Assembly: GCF_014841215.1 (NCBI RefSeq)
Contig: NZ_JACYTR010000005.1
Location: 123,477 to 187,476, forward strand
Direction: 5' to 3'
Source: Pseudomarimonas arenosa
GTDB taxonomy: Bacteria > Pseudomonadota > Gammaproteobacteria > Xanthomonadales > Xanthomonadaceae
Length of the DNA stretch: 64,000 nucleotides
Shown in pieces: positions 44,115-54,104 of the stretch. The stretch's first letter is position 1. Each line of letters begins with the position of its first letter. Under the pieces are notes generated by a model, which saw only the letters and a program-made list of their open reading frames with translations, searched no databases and was not told the DNA's origin. A program made the position numbers and the translations under genes.

Positions 44115-45011
44115 GCTGGCGATACCCGCCAGCAGCAAAACAGCTAGCACCACCAGCCAGGCGGTCAGAATCCGCCACAGCAAGACTTGGGCATCGTGCA
44201 AGGCGGTGCCCAGAGGATCGGGCCCCTCATCGTCAGCCGGTGGCGGGATGCCCTCATCTTCGGCCTCCTCACGCGCCTCCTCCAACTGTTCGTGCCGCTC
44301 CACCACCACGCTACATTCGGCCACTGGCTGCAGGAACTCGACCGAGCCTGTCCACCAGCCGCGATGGTCGGCCAGGTGCCAGCGCCGCCAAGCCGCGGCC
44401 ACGGTGTCGAAGTCACCGACCACCGCCAGGGCCAGGGTCATCAGATGCGCCACCGGCCAGTCGACGATCAGCCGCAACTTGGCCAGCGCGCTATCCGGTC
44501 GGGGCAAAGGATCGCTGGCCAGGCGCGTCAGGCGGAACAGAATGGCGCCGGCCGGACCCAGCACCACGAACCAGAACAGTGGACCAAACCACCGGTTAAG
44601 GGCGACATAGAACAGGCGGCCCGGCGCTGAAGGCGCGTCCGGGTCTGCAAGCCCGAGATTCTGCAGCGCCAGACGCCGCGAGCTGGGCTCGCGGGTGTCG
44701 ACGACGGCGGCGACGTCGGCATCGAGATCGCGCGGCCCCCAGCACAGGAACAGCACCACCACGCCGAGCGCCAGCTCGGCCAAACCCAGCCAGCGCTCAG
44801 CCAGAAATTGCTGCAGCAAGAGCAGTAACACGCTCGGCAGGACGATCAGCAGCAGCACACTGATCAGACCCTCGCGCTGGTCCAGGCCCAACCGGTTACC
44901 CAGGGCCGACAGTGCGTCGGCGACCCGGTCAGGCCGTCGCCAGCCGGCCCATTGCGGTCGGTAGTGGCTGACCAGTAACACCACGGCAAGCGCAATCATC
45001 GCTATCGACAT
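44112..45011 (-). CDS. ampE: AmpE-like regulatory membrane protein
   Basis: The 299-residue product has several membrane helices (about residues 3-16, 52-75, 82-98, 148-165 and 280-298) and the AmpE/CobD-like core: RLFYVALNRWFGPLFWFVVL, GPAGAILFRLTR and VAHLMTLALAVVGDFD. AmpE is the membrane partner of the AmpD/AmpE pair linked to beta-lactamase induction and wall recycling; no ampD lies next to it. ATG at 45009-45011 with GGAG ahead; a longer frame to 45158 would overlap nudC. The TAG stop uses the TA of the inserted IS630-type element. Confidence 0.8.
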   Translation of the reverse strand: MSIAMIALAVVLLVSHYRPQWAGWRRPDRVADALSALGNRLGLDQREGLISVLLLIVLPSVLLLLLQQFLAERWLGLAELALGVVVLFLCWGPRDLDADVAAVVDTREPSSRRLALQNLGLADPDAPSAPGRLFYVALNRWFGPLFWFVVLGPAGAILFRLTRLASDPLPRPDSALAKLRLIVDWPVAHLMTLALAVVGDFDTVAAAWRRWHLADHRGWWTGSVEFLQPVAECSVVVERHEQLEEAREEAEDEGIPPPADDEGPDPLGTALHDAQVLLWRILTAWLVVLAVLLLAGIAS

Positions 45012-45117
45012 CAGGGCACTCCGCAAGGCGCCATCGAGCCGCGTGGTTTGGCGCGTCCAATAGATCGACTTGAGGCTAGGCCATGCGCCGGGCCCATTCA
45101 AGGGCTGCGAGCGCCGA

Positions 45118-46032
45118 TCAGTGGCTGCCCAGCGCCTCGAACACCGCTGTCTCACCAAGCTGATCGATCAGCCAGTCCTCGATCAACCGATAGCTCACCG
45201 ATACCGGAAACGGCAACAGCAAGCGCTTGGCGGCGGCTTCCTCGACAATCTGCGTGGCGCTGAACCAGCGTGCCTCGACCAGTTCGTCGCCCAGACGCAG
45301 TTCGGTGGACTCAGCCTCGGCATAGAAGCCCAGCATCAGCGAAGCAGGAAACGGCCAGGGCTGTGAGCTTCGGTAGCGGCAACGCCCGACCCGAATGCCG
45401 GCCTCTTCGAACACTTCACGGCGCAGCGCGTCCTCTAGCGATTCACCGGGCTCAACGAAGCCGGCCAAGGTGGAGAATCGCTTTTCCGGCCAGGTCGCGC
45501 CACGGCCGAGCAAGGCGCGTTCGCCATCGCAGACCAGGGTGATGATCGCCGCATCGGTGCGCGGAAAGTGCTCAAGTTGACAGTCGGGATTGCTGCACAG
45601 CCGGGTATGCCCGGCGCGTTTGATCTGCGTTTCCGCGCCGCAGGCACCGCAGAAGCGCGCTCGCGTATGCCAGAGCAGCAACGCCTTGGCATAGGCAAAC
45701 AGGCCAGCCAGAAAAGGTGGGCATTGCATCGCGGCTTCGCGCAGACCGATGCGTGCTGCCCCTGGCTCGGTTGCTGGCAGCGGCAAGGCGAACCAGGGAA
45801 TATCCTCCGCCGCTCCCAGAAACACGGCCTCTTCCGGCAGCGCATCGGCCACCTCGCAGGCGTGCTCGAGCAACAACTGGCGCTCCGCGCTGAGCGCCAT
45901 CCGGCCTTCAAAATCCACTCGAATCAGGCGGGCGCGAGACCAGGCCTCAGCCAGCCATTGCGGCCGCTGGCGAAAATCGGCACTGCGATCGAGAGCCAGA
46001 CCCTCGAACAGATTGGCACGCACCGGGCGCAT
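45118..46032 (-). CDS. nudC: NAD+ diphosphatase / RNA deNADding enzyme NudC
   Basis: The 304-residue product has an N-terminal domain, a zinc ribbon (FCGACGAETQ ... LCSNPDCQLEHFPRTD at about residues 127-157) and a Nudix domain with the box GFVEPGESLEDALRREVFEE followed by AG, and the NADH-specific SQPWPFPASLMLGF just after it. It hydrolyses NAD(H) and removes NAD caps from RNA. It begins five bases behind the erpA stop, so it is likely translated with it. Confidence 0.95.
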   Translation of the reverse strand: MRPVRANLFEGLALDRSADFRQRPQWLAEAWSRARLIRVDFEGRMALSAERQLLLEHACEVADALPEEAVFLGAAEDIPWFALPLPATEPGAARIGLREAAMQCPPFLAGLFAYAKALLLWHTRARFCGACGAETQIKRAGHTRLCSNPDCQLEHFPRTDAAIITLVCDGERALLGRGATWPEKRFSTLAGFVEPGESLEDALRREVFEEAGIRVGRCRYRSSQPWPFPASLMLGFYAEAESTELRLGDELVEARWFSATQIVEEAAAKRLLLPFPVSVSYRLIEDWLIDQLGETAVFEALGSH

Positions 46033-46037
46033 GGCGG

Positions 46038-46397
46038 TTAGACGGTGAACGAAGAGCCGCAGCCGCAGGTCGTCTTGGCGTTGGGATTGCGGATCACGAA
46101 CTGCGCACCCTGCAAACTCTCGGTGTAGTCCACTTCAGCGCCCATCAGGTATTGCAAGCTGAGCGGGTCCACCAACAGGGTGACGCCCTCGTTCTCTATC
46201 GCCAAATCGTCGTCGGCGCGCTGCTCATCGAACTCGAAGCCGTACTGGAATCCGGAACAGCCACCGCCTTGGATGTACACCCGCAATTTCAGCGCCTGAT
46301 TGCCCTCTTCCTCAATCAGCTGGCGCACCTTGTGAGCGGCCGCGTCGGTGAAATTCAGCGGCGCTGCGATGTCTTGGTAGGTTGGAACTGCATTCAT
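46038..46397 (-). CDS. erpA: Iron-sulfur cluster insertion protein ErpA/IscA type
   Basis: The 119-residue product is an A-type Fe-S carrier with three cysteines in the conserved places: [11 protein letters not shown], then TCGCGSSF at the C-terminus. It hands clusters to target enzymes. ErpA is favoured over IscA because no isc genes are nearby and the N-terminus is longer. ATG at 46395-46397. It lies between the bactofilin gene and nudC in the same direction. Confidence 0.9.
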   Translation of the reverse strand: MNAVPTYQDIAAPLNFTDAAAHKVRQLIEEEGNQALKLRVYIQGGGCSGFQYGFEFDEQRADDDLAIENEGVTLLVDPLSLQYLMGAEVDYTESLQGAQFVIRNPNAKTTCGCGSSFTV

Positions 46398-46462
46398 ACG
46401 CAGAGTATCGGCCAGATACTGATCAAGTGGGTGTAGAGAATGGAAAATCAAGCAGGCTGGGT

Positions 46463-46903
46463 TCAGGCAGCCTCGTCCTTCACCGCCTTCAGCTGCTCAC
46501 CCTTGACCTGCTCTGGATTCGGCAATTGCTTGGGCGCCTGTTCGGCGTGCACCATCCGACCGGTGATCTGCGCGCCGGCGGCCATTTCGATTGATTTGTA
46601 ATGCACATTGCCATGGATGCGCGCATTCGGGCCCAGCTCAATCCGCTCGCTGGCGTAAACATCGCCCTCCAGATTGCCATTGACGATGACATGCGGCGCG
46701 CGCACTTCGCCGTGCACGCGGCCCTGGTCGGCGATGGTCAGGGTGGCGCCGGCCGCCTGGGCATCGGCAAATACGCCGCCCTCGATCTGGCCTTCCACAT
46801 ACAAGCCACCGGTGAACAGCACATCGCCACGGATGGTCGCCTGCGCGCCGATCAGCGTTTCGACGCCTGCCGCCGCGCGGCTCGCCTTATCTTTGCCAAA
46901 CAT
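46463..46903 (-). CDS. Bactofilin
   Basis: The 146-residue product has the central bactofilin beta-helix (about residues 15-115) made of short repeats: [63 protein letters not shown] and GAQITGRM, with flexible ends. Bactofilins polymerise at the membrane and organise cell-shape or polar factors. ATG at 46901-46903 has GGGAGG ahead and follows the stop of the DUF6776 gene by two bases, so the two are coupled. Confidence 0.93.
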   Translation of the reverse strand: MFGKDKASRAAAGVETLIGAQATIRGDVLFTGGLYVEGQIEGGVFADAQAAGATLTIADQGRVHGEVRAPHVIVNGNLEGDVYASERIELGPNARIHGNVHYKSIEMAAGAQITGRMVHAEQAPKQLPNPEQVKGEQLKAVKDEAA

Positions 46904-46905
46904 GA

Positions 46906-47679
46906 TCAACCTCCCTTGGTCTTGGTCGTATCTTCCCACGAAAGCGTTTCGCGCACGTCCGCACCATCGCGCTCAACGGTGACGTGCACGCGATGCGGAG
47001 TGAAGCCTTCGGGAAACATCACGCTCCCCTCGACTTGCTGAAAGTAGCGAAATTCGAACGGCAGTCCAGCAGCACCGGGCTGCTGACGCAGCGCCGCCCA
47101 GTCCAGGCGGGTGAGCTTGCCAGACTGCACGCCTTCCACCGCCACCGACAGGCTGCCCTTGGTGACGCCGGACTTCTTCAGGTTCTGGGTCAAGGTCACT
47201 TGAAAATGATGATCGCTCGCGGCGCCCGGCTCGAACCTCACGCTATGGATCGACAAACCCTTGCGCTGTGCACTGCCGCCTACCAAGCGCTCGTAGAACA
47301 CCACATCGGCGCGCAGCCCGGCGATTTCCTCATCACGCGCAGCCAGATCGGCCTGCAACTCGTTGAGCGCCTCGCGCGAGACCTGATCTGACCGGCCCAA
47401 TACCGAAACCTGCTGCTTGAGTTCGCCGTTCTCGCCGCGCAGCACGGCCAGTTCCTGCTCCAGGCGCTCAACGTCTGTGGCAACCGAGCCGAATCGGCCG
47501 GCCGACCAGACATAGGCAGCGGCCGCGGCGGCCAGCAAGGTGAGCAGCCAAGCCGCCATCATGAGCCAGCGGCGCCCCGCCGATGCCTGCTGATGCGGAA
47601 CGATTACGAAACGAGTTGGAGGTGTTGCCACGGGAGCCTGATGCGTCAAAGCGTTGTGAATGGGGCCGCAGTTAGCCAT
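46906..47679 (-). CDS. DUF6776-like membrane coiled-coil protein
   Basis: The 257-residue product has a soluble N-terminus, one membrane helix (about residues 38-58, WLMMAAWLLTLLAAAAAAYV), a coiled coil (about 68-115, VERLEQELAVLRGENGELKQ) and a C-terminal beta-rich domain with FYERLVGGSAQRKGLSIHSV. This matches the pattern I know as DUF6776, found upstream of bactofilin genes. It may anchor or regulate the filament. Function not established. Confidence 0.75.
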   Translation of the reverse strand: MANCGPIHNALTHQAPVATPPTRFVIVPHQQASAGRRWLMMAAWLLTLLAAAAAAYVWSAGRFGSVATDVERLEQELAVLRGENGELKQQVSVLGRSDQVSREALNELQADLAARDEEIAGLRADVVFYERLVGGSAQRKGLSIHSVRFEPGAASDHHFQVTLTQNLKKSGVTKGSLSVAVEGVQSGKLTRLDWAALRQQPGAAGLPFEFRYFQQVEGSVMFPEGFTPHRVHVTVERDGADVRETLSWEDTTKTKGG

Positions 47680-47785
47680 CGGCCTGCCTCAGCGTCAAGC
47701 AAAATGCCGACAGCGAGCGCTTTCAGGGCTTACGGGTCAGCGGTATAGTCGTGATCAATCATCGGAACTGCGAAGACCATCACAC

Positions 47786-50473
47786 GTGTCCAGCCTTGCC
47801 CAGGACGACAGCCAGCAGCGTGCGGAACTGCGAATCGCGTTCTTGAAGCACCTGCCCAAGCGGTTGCAACAGCTGGCCCGGCGTGGGCATCGCTACTGTA
47901 CCGAAGGCTGGGATATCAACGGCCTGTCGGTACTGCACGAAGACGTACAGCGCTTGGCCGGGGTCGCCGGTCGCTACGGCGAATTGGAAGTCAGCCAGAC
48001 CCTGCATAGCCTGGAAGGGCTGCTGGAGCGCAGCCTGGGTGTCGAACAGCTCCCCAACGCAGAATCCAGCGAACAGATGCTCGGCCTGTTTGAAGCGCTG
48101 GCCCCGGAGCGGGCCGTCGCGCCGCCACGTGCCAAGCAGGAAAGCGCGGCGCACTCCGGGCAGGTCGCACGAGCTGAAGCCTCGCCTTCGCACTACTGGC
48201 GCCGCTGGGCGCCGGACAACCGCTCGGCCCTGCGTCTGGTGGGGCAAACCGCGCCCGCAGCGCCCGCAGCGCCCCTGACCTTGGCCTTGGAAGGCGAGCC
48301 TCCTGAGGAGTTCTCCGCAGCCAAGCCAACACCCGGACCGGCTGTCAGGCCAGTAGCTGCGGTGCCAGCCCCTGCGAAAGCGCCGACCACGACCACGCCG
48401 CGCAGGCCAGCAGCGGCGGTCAAACAGGCGGCGCGCATCTATCATTTGACCGATGCCGGCGAACTTAGCCTTGAGTTGGACCAGAAACTCGAAGCCATGG
48501 GCTATGAGCTCGAACTGCTGGAGAACGCCGCAGAGCTGAAGGAGATTCTCACCGCCCTGGCGCCCGATCTGGTGGTGGTGGATGCGGAATTTCTCGGCGA
48601 TCTGGAAAGCGTCGGAGCAGTGTTGCGGGTAACCCGCGAGCGCACCGGAACCAAGCTGCCGCTGCTGGCTATCTCGGCAGAGGACAACGTCCCGGCCCGA
48701 CTCACCGCCCGCCGAGCTGGCGCCGACGCCCTGCTGATCGCACCGAAGTCCGCCGCCGATGTACTGCAGAAGCTGCAAGAGCTGCTAGAGAGTGGGCGCG
48801 AAGAAACCTATCGGGTGCTGATTGTCGAGGATGACCGATCGCAAGGCTTGTTTGCCGAGTCCATTCTGCGCAATGCCGGCATGGAAGCCCGGGTTATTGG
48901 CAACGCTTTTGAAGTGCTCGATGCGATGGACCAGTTCCATCCCGATCTGGTGCTGATGGACCTGTACATGCCGGATTGCGACGGCACCGAATTGACCGCC
49001 CTGATTCGCGAGCGTGATGAGTTCCTGCACACTCCCATCGTGTTTCTGTCCGGCGAGAGTGATATCGACAAGCACTACCAGGCACTCGATGCCGGCGGCG
49101 ATGACTTTCTGTCCAAGCCCATTCGCCCCAAGCACCTGATTTCAGCCGTCAGCAACCGGGTGCGTCGCGCTCGGGCGATGTTGCGCCGGGTTTCGACCCG
49201 CGACCCCAAGGACGCACTCACCGGCCTGTTCACCCGCAGCTACACCCTGGAACGACTGAACGAACTGTTAGGTTCGGAAGACGCGCGCAGCCGTCCCGGC
49301 GGCGTGCTGTTCTTCGATCTCGACGGCGTCGCTGCATTGCGCGACAAGCTCGGGCTGTCGCACGTAGAAGGCCTGCTCGGCGAGGCCGGCACGATGATTT
49401 CCGAGGCCCTGGACGGGGTCGAATTCGCCTGCCGCTACGGCGACGGCTGTTTTGTTGCGGTATGTCCTGAGCGACCCGACGGCAGCATGGAGTCAGTGGC
49501 TACCGAGGTTCGCAACCTTCTGCGCTCGCATTCGTTCTCCGTCGCCGGACGCCCGGTGCGCCTGCGGGTATCGGTGGGCGTTGCACCGTTCCGCTTTGGC
49601 TTTGCCGATGCCGGCAGTCTGCTCAACGCCGCTGAGCGCTGTGCCCGTGAGGCACGAGCCAGCGAGACGGGCGTGCTGCGCTTTGATCCACCGAAGCGTG
49701 GCGAATCCGAAGCCCAGGACTCGCTGACCGCGCTGGTCCGTCAGGCCATCGATCGCGACGGCTTCGAGTTGCTGTATCAGCCGATTGTCGCTGTCCAGGG
49801 CAGTGAGGAGTCACAGTTCCAGACCTTGCTGCGACTGCGCGACGACCAGGGACGTCTGCACACCGCAGCCGAAATCATCCCCACCGCGGAACGCGCCGAC
49901 CTGATGGCTGACGTCGATCGTTGGGTGATGAATCAGGCCCTGCGCATGATCGAGCTACGCCGACAAGCCGGCAATCCGGTGCGGCTGTTCGTCAACCAGG
50001 CGGCCACCACGCTGGCGTCGGCCGGCCACTCAGATTGGATCGCCCACCAATTGCGAGTGCGCAATATTCCGGGCACCGAGTTGACCCTGGAACTGACGCT
50101 GGAAGACATCGACACCTACCTCGATGCCATCGTGGAGTTCTGTGAGGCCCTGATACCCTCGGGCGTGCACTTCTGTCTGAGTCGATTCGAAACCGGCAAT
50201 CGTGGCGATGTGGTGCTCGAGAAGCTGCCAGTCGATTTCGTCAAACTGTCGGCACGCTACCTGTCCACCCTGCAGACCCAGGGCACCCGGGATGCCCTGC
50301 GCGGCATCGTGGACCGCGCCCACCGCCGCGGACTGCAGGTCATCGCGCAACGGGTTGAGGATGCGCAGTCGGCGGCAACGCTGTGGATGTCGGGCGTCGA
50401 CTACATTCAAGGCAATCTCGTGCAACAGGCCGGCCGCGAACTTAACTTCGACTTCCAATCTGCCGTACTGTGA
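47786..50473 (+). CDS. HPt-like/REC/GGDEF/EAL scaffold protein, enzymatically degenerate
   Basis: The 895-residue product repeats the architecture of the protein at 39469: an HPt-like helical domain in which the phospho-His is replaced (Q55 in VQRLAGVAGRYG), a poor receiver (about 218-330, no acidic pair), a good receiver (VLIVEDDRSQ...VLMDLYMPDCDG...LSKPIRP, about 340-465), a GGDEF domain whose motif reads RYGDGCF, and an EAL domain where EAL is QTLL and DDFG is SRFETG. I favour the GTG at 47786 because a frame from 47660 overlaps the divergent gene and a -10-like TATAGT lies at 47742. The hybrid kinase gene follows 67 bases later. Confidence 0.78.
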   Translation: MSSLAQDDSQQRAELRIAFLKHLPKRLQQLARRGHRYCTEGWDINGLSVLHEDVQRLAGVAGRYGELEVSQTLHSLEGLLERSLGVEQLPNAESSEQMLGLFEALAPERAVAPPRAKQESAAHSGQVARAEASPSHYWRRWAPDNRSALRLVGQTAPAAPAAPLTLALEGEPPEEFSAAKPTPGPAVRPVAAVPAPAKAPTTTTPRRPAAAVKQAARIYHLTDAGELSLELDQKLEAMGYELELLENAAELKEILTALAPDLVVVDAEFLGDLESVGAVLRVTRERTGTKLPLLAISAEDNVPARLTARRAGADALLIAPKSAADVLQKLQELLESGREETYRVLIVEDDRSQGLFAESILRNAGMEARVIGNAFEVLDAMDQFHPDLVLMDLYMPDCDGTELTALIRERDEFLHTPIVFLSGESDIDKHYQALDAGGDDFLSKPIRPKHLISAVSNRVRRARAMLRRVSTRDPKDALTGLFTRSYTLERLNELLGSEDARSRPGGVLFFDLDGVAALRDKLGLSHVEGLLGEAGTMISEALDGVEFACRYGDGCFVAVCPERPDGSMESVATEVRNLLRSHSFSVAGRPVRLRVSVGVAPFRFGFADAGSLLNAAERCAREARASETGVLRFDPPKRGESEAQDSLTALVRQAIDRDGFELLYQPIVAVQGSEESQFQTLLRLRDDQGRLHTAAEIIPTAERADLMADVDRWVMNQALRMIELRRQAGNPVRLFVNQAATTLASAGHSDWIAHQLRVRNIPGTELTLELTLEDIDTYLDAIVEFCEALIPSGVHFCLSRFETGNRGDVVLEKLPVDFVKLSARYLSTLQTQGTRDALRGIVDRAHRRGLQVIAQRVEDAQSAATLWMSGVDYIQGNLVQQAGRELNFDFQSAVL

Positions 50474-50540
50474 GTCCGAGCACCGAGCACAGAACGCCTG
50501 AGCGAGCAGGCACAACACTAGACAGGAGCATTTCTCACCT

Positions 50541-53018
50541 ATGACGGCGCGACGCGGGGGCTTCTTGCTGGGGGTGCTGGCGGCGTCGATTGCCGTGCTG
50601 GCGGGCGTCATCGGGCTGATGGGCTGGACTGGCCCCTGGGCATTGGTCGCCGCGCTGTCCGGGGCCGGTGCCTTGCTGGGGCTGGTACTCAATCGCGCCG
50701 ACCCCGCGGCCGAATCGGCTTCCGAAGCGCGCTGGGAAAGACCGGCGGCAAAGAAAGAGCCGGCAGATGCCGACGAAATCCTGGTTTTGCGCGGCGAGAT
50801 CGAACGACACAAGGCGCTGGAACAGGAACTGCTCGGCGCCAAGCAATCCGCCGAGGCCGCCATGATGGCCAAGGGCGAGTTTCTGGCCACGATGAGTCAC
50901 GAGATTCGCACACCGCTGAACGGCATCATCCCCCTGCTCGACATCCTGTTGAGCTCACCCCTGGGGCCGGACCAGCGCGACTACGTTCAAACAGCGTACG
51001 GCTCCGCGCGTCAGCTGCTGCGCATCGTCGATGACATTCTCGACTACTCCAAGCTCGAGGCCAGCAAGTTGGAGCTGGAAACGGTCGGCCTGAATCTGCG
51101 CGAGGTTCTGGAGGGGGTCGAGCGGCTGATGGAGAAGCCGGCCGAAAGCAAGGGCCTGGCCTTGACCCTGCATATCGACCCCGCGGTGCGTCTGGCGGTG
51201 CGCGGCGACCCGGTACGTTTGCGCCAGGTGCTTACCAACCTGGTCAGCAATGCCATCAAGTTCACCGAACGCGGCACGGTCACGGTGTCGGTAACACGGC
51301 GCGGGGAAACCCGAACCCAACACGAGCTGCGCTTCGAGGTGCGCGATACCGGGGTAGGCATCAGCGCTGAGTCATCCGCCAAGCTGTTTCAGCCGTTCTC
51401 CCAGGCCGACGCCTCCACCACCCGGACCTTCGGTGGCACCGGACTCGGCCTGGTCATTTGTAAACGCATCGTCGACTTGATGAATGGTCAGATCGGCGTC
51501 GAGTCTGAAGTGGGCAAAGGCTCCACCTTCTGGTTCCAGATTCCGCTACTGAAAGCGATCGGCGACATGGGCCCGAGCCGCAGCCAAGGCCTGCATGGCT
51601 CGCGCATCATGGTATTGACCACCGACACCACGCTGCAGCGGAAATTGGCCGTGAGCATCCCACAGTGGGGCGCCACGCCGGTGCAAGTGACCAGCACCCA
51701 GGATGCCCTGGTCAAGTTGCGTGCCGCCGCCACCCGACCGGAGAGTTGGAATTACCACCTGCTCATCGTCGACCTCAACTCAGCGCGTACCACCGCACTC
51801 GGCCTGCACCGCAATCTGCATCGCGAAGCCGGCCTCGATGACCTGCCCCTGGTCTATCTGCAAGGCGATGATCCGCCACCGCCTGAGATCGTCGCCAGCA
51901 GCCGGGTCCTGCTGCTGCCGCGCAGCATTGCCGAAGGCGAGCTGCGGGCGCTGCTGGTGCGCCATATGGACCCCGAGAAACAGGCGCCAACCGCCACCCG
52001 CGCGCCGGAGATCGTGGTCGCCGAAGCCGAGCCCGCGATCAAGAGCGAGGCCGAGCAGCAGCTCAAGGGACATGTGTTGCTGGTCGAAGACAATCCGGTC
52101 AATCGACAGGTGGCCAGTCGCTTGCTCACGCTGAGCGGACTCAGTCTGGATGCCGTTGAGAATGGCGAGGAAGCGGTCAATGCACACGCGCAGAAGCGCT
52201 ATGCCGCGATCTTGATGGATTGCCAGATGCCGGTGATGGATGGCTATACCGCCACGCGCGAGATCCGCCAGGCTGAAGCGGCCAATCCCAGTCTACGCAC
52301 GCCGATCATCGCCATGACCGCCAACGCCATGGTCGGCGATCGGGAGAAATGCCTGGAAGCAGGCATGGACGACTACCTTTCGAAGCCGCTCAACCGGGCT
52401 TTGCTGGTGCAGACCATTCGACGCTGGATCGAGCGGCCCGGCCACAAGGGACCAACGCCGGGCAGAACAGCTGCAAGTAAGACCTCGCAGGCCGCCGATG
52501 CGGCCAAGTCAGCTCGCGCGCCGATACCCGCTGCGCCAAAGCCAGTGCTACCGGCCAGCTCCGCCATTCAGGCGCCCGCCAGCCGGCCAACTAAACCGCC
52601 TGTTGAGTTGCCCACCTCCTCGATCAGCGCCCCCAAGCCGACGGCGCCTCCCACGGCTCGGCCGTCTGTTGCAAGCAACCGCGGACCGGCAATCAGTCGC
52701 GAGATTGTCGATGACCTGCGGGAGATCATGGGGCCGGAGTTTGAATCGCTGGTGGATGTGTTTCTAGAAGACTCGCCACGGGCCATTCAACGCTTGCAGG
52801 CAGCGCTTGAACCGCTGGACCTGCACGGCCTGATCACTCCGGCGCATTCCTTGAAATCGACCAGTGCCAATCTGGGCGCGATGGAACTGTCCGCTCTGGC
52901 CAAGCAGATCGAAATTGGTGCGCGACAAAAGACCATCAAGGATCCGGCCAGCCTGGTATTGGAACTGGGTCGTGAGTTTCAGCGCGTACAGCAGGCACTG
53001 AGCGAATACCGCCGCTGA
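50541..53018 (+). CDS. Hybrid sensor histidine kinase with REC-REC-HPt
   Basis: The 825-residue product has two short N-terminal membrane helices (about residues 8-50), no recognisable periplasmic sensor, a coiled coil, HisKA ([20 protein letters not shown]), HATPase with the N box [15 protein letters not shown] and G boxes DTGVGIS and [14 protein letters not shown], a degenerate receiver (about 355-475), a true receiver ([47 protein letters not shown]), a long Pro/Ala linker and an HPt ([20 protein letters not shown]). It resembles RpfC/BarA-type phosphorelay kinases. Its position 67 bases behind the degenerate scaffold gene suggests a shared pathway. Confidence 0.92.
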   Translation: MTARRGGFLLGVLAASIAVLAGVIGLMGWTGPWALVAALSGAGALLGLVLNRADPAAESASEARWERPAAKKEPADADEILVLRGEIERHKALEQELLGAKQSAEAAMMAKGEFLATMSHEIRTPLNGIIPLLDILLSSPLGPDQRDYVQTAYGSARQLLRIVDDILDYSKLEASKLELETVGLNLREVLEGVERLMEKPAESKGLALTLHIDPAVRLAVRGDPVRLRQVLTNLVSNAIKFTERGTVTVSVTRRGETRTQHELRFEVRDTGVGISAESSAKLFQPFSQADASTTRTFGGTGLGLVICKRIVDLMNGQIGVESEVGKGSTFWFQIPLLKAIGDMGPSRSQGLHGSRIMVLTTDTTLQRKLAVSIPQWGATPVQVTSTQDALVKLRAAATRPESWNYHLLIVDLNSARTTALGLHRNLHREAGLDDLPLVYLQGDDPPPPEIVASSRVLLLPRSIAEGELRALLVRHMDPEKQAPTATRAPEIVVAEAEPAIKSEAEQQLKGHVLLVEDNPVNRQVASRLLTLSGLSLDAVENGEEAVNAHAQKRYAAILMDCQMPVMDGYTATREIRQAEAANPSLRTPIIAMTANAMVGDREKCLEAGMDDYLSKPLNRALLVQTIRRWIERPGHKGPTPGRTAASKTSQAADAAKSARAPIPAAPKPVLPASSAIQAPASRPTKPPVELPTSSISAPKPTAPPTARPSVASNRGPAISREIVDDLREIMGPEFESLVDVFLEDSPRAIQRLQAALEPLDLHGLITPAHSLKSTSANLGAMELSALAKQIEIGARQKTIKDPASLVLELGREFQRVQQALSEYRR

Positions 53019-53198
53019 TTGATCGCCCCCAACGATGCACCATCGAAATGCTGCGACGGTGTCGCGGAAACTCAGGGCTAGATCCGATCAGATGAAGTTT
53101 CCGTCGGCGATTCTGGGGCACGGCGACAGGGTCGCGGCGAGTACCCGATGAATAACCCAGCAGCGCCGTTCGCGAACTGGGTCATGCCTCCGATGTCG

Positions 53199-53675
53199 TC
53201 AGGGAGCGGCCGCCAATTGCGCCTGCAAGTAAGCCGATTCACCCAAACGATCCATCAGTTCGAGCTGAGTTTCGATCCAATCGATGTGGTCCTCTTCGGA
53301 GGCGAGAATCGATTCGAATAGCTCTCGGCTGACATAGTCACCCTTCGCCTCGCAAAGCTGAATGGCCTGTCGCAGATCGGGCAGCGCCGCCTGTTCAAGC
53401 TTGAGGTCACACTCGAACACTTCACGCGGCGTTTCGCCGATCAGAATCTTGCCCAGCGCCTGTAGATTGGGCAACCCCTCAAGGAACAGAATGCGTTCAA
53501 TCAGCTGGTCTGCGTGCTTCATTTCATCGATCGATTCGTGATGCTCGTGATCGGCGAGTTTCTTGAAACCCCAGTTCTTCAACATCTTGGCGTGCAGAAA
53601 ATACTGGTTGATGGCCGTCAGCTCGTTGAACAGGGCCTTGTTCAAACTGGCGATGATGTCGGCAGATCCCTTCAT
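53199..53675 (-). CDS. bfr: Bacterioferritin
   Basis: The 158-residue product matches the 24-mer haem ferritin closely. The ferroxidase ligands E18, E51, H54, E94, E127 and H130 and the haem ligand M52 (in IDEMKHAD) are all at the classical positions. It oxidises Fe2+ and stores iron in the cytoplasm. Its partner Bfd is encoded about 430 bases upstream on the same strand, with a mini-element and two palindromes between them. Confidence 0.97.
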   Translation of the reverse strand: MKGSADIIASLNKALFNELTAINQYFLHAKMLKNWGFKKLADHEHHESIDEMKHADQLIERILFLEGLPNLQALGKILIGETPREVFECDLKLEQAALPDLRQAIQLCEAKGDYVSRELFESILASEEDHIDWIETQLELMDRLGESAYLQAQLAAAP

Positions 53676-53700
53676 GACAACGATACTCTTGGCTCGAATT

Positions 53701-53717
53701 CGCGATATTTTATCGCG
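53701..53717. promoter_or_regulatory. Palindrome upstream of bfr
   Basis: CGCGATA and TATCGCG flank TTT (17 bp, perfect arms), 26 bases before the bfr start codon. On the minus strand it includes TAAAAT, a possible -10 box. It could be an operator or a hairpin in the leader. It does not look like a Fur box. Confidence 0.4.
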
Positions 53718-53732
53718 TCGACCACCTCCCTG

Positions 53733-53771
53733 ACGAAACGCAACGTATCTGCGCTTGCAGATGCGTTTCGT
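53733..53771. other. Long inverted repeat upstream of bfr
   Basis: ACGAAACGC and GCGTTTCGT (perfect 9-bp arms) enclose an inner perfect stem ATCTGC/GCAGAT with loop GCTT. No T-run follows on either strand, so a terminator is unlikely. The rest of the bfd-bfr gap (53772-53894) shows nothing more that I can name. Confidence 0.45.
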
Positions 53772-53894
53772 TCACCGCCCAGTGTTGAGTGTTGGTCTGA
53801 AGATTCTCTGGCGGCCGCCAGAGCTGGTGTCGCTCGGTCCCGGTTCTTCTTCGAGTGAAAACTCTGACCACCGCCATGCTCAGCTACGAGCCAA

Positions 53895-54104
53895 CAGGCT
53901 GCTGAGACTTGTTTCAGCAGCCTGATATCGCGCGCCAGGGACGGCGCGCTCGGAACGCAAACACGCCAGCGATAGCGATTGATTTCCGGCAAGGCTGGCA
54001 CGGCTTTGCCGCGACCGGCTTGCCATGAGCCTGCCGAACGGCGGTCCCTGAGCTTGTCGAAGGGTTGCGCTGAAAACCTCCAGGATGGAGGTCTCAGCAG
54101 CCTG
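53895..54104 (-). repeat. Mini-element copy B (full length, 14-bp perfect inverted ends)
   Basis: CAGGCTGCTGAGAC at the left is matched by its exact complement GTCTCAGCAGCCTG at the right, 210 bases in all. The interior has GATATCGCGCGCCAGGGACG, TGATTTCCGGCAA, GGCTTTGCCGCGACCGGC and AACCTCCAGGATGGAGG. Copies A (21028-21192) and C (21945-22046) belong to the same family. Its right end directly abuts the TAG stop codon of bfd. No coding capacity is visible and no target duplication is clear. Confidence 0.8.

Noticed and set aside
47660..47785. Earlier start of the 895-residue scaffold protein
   Set aside because: It would overlap the divergent DUF6776 gene and precede a likely -10 box; the added residues look unstructured.
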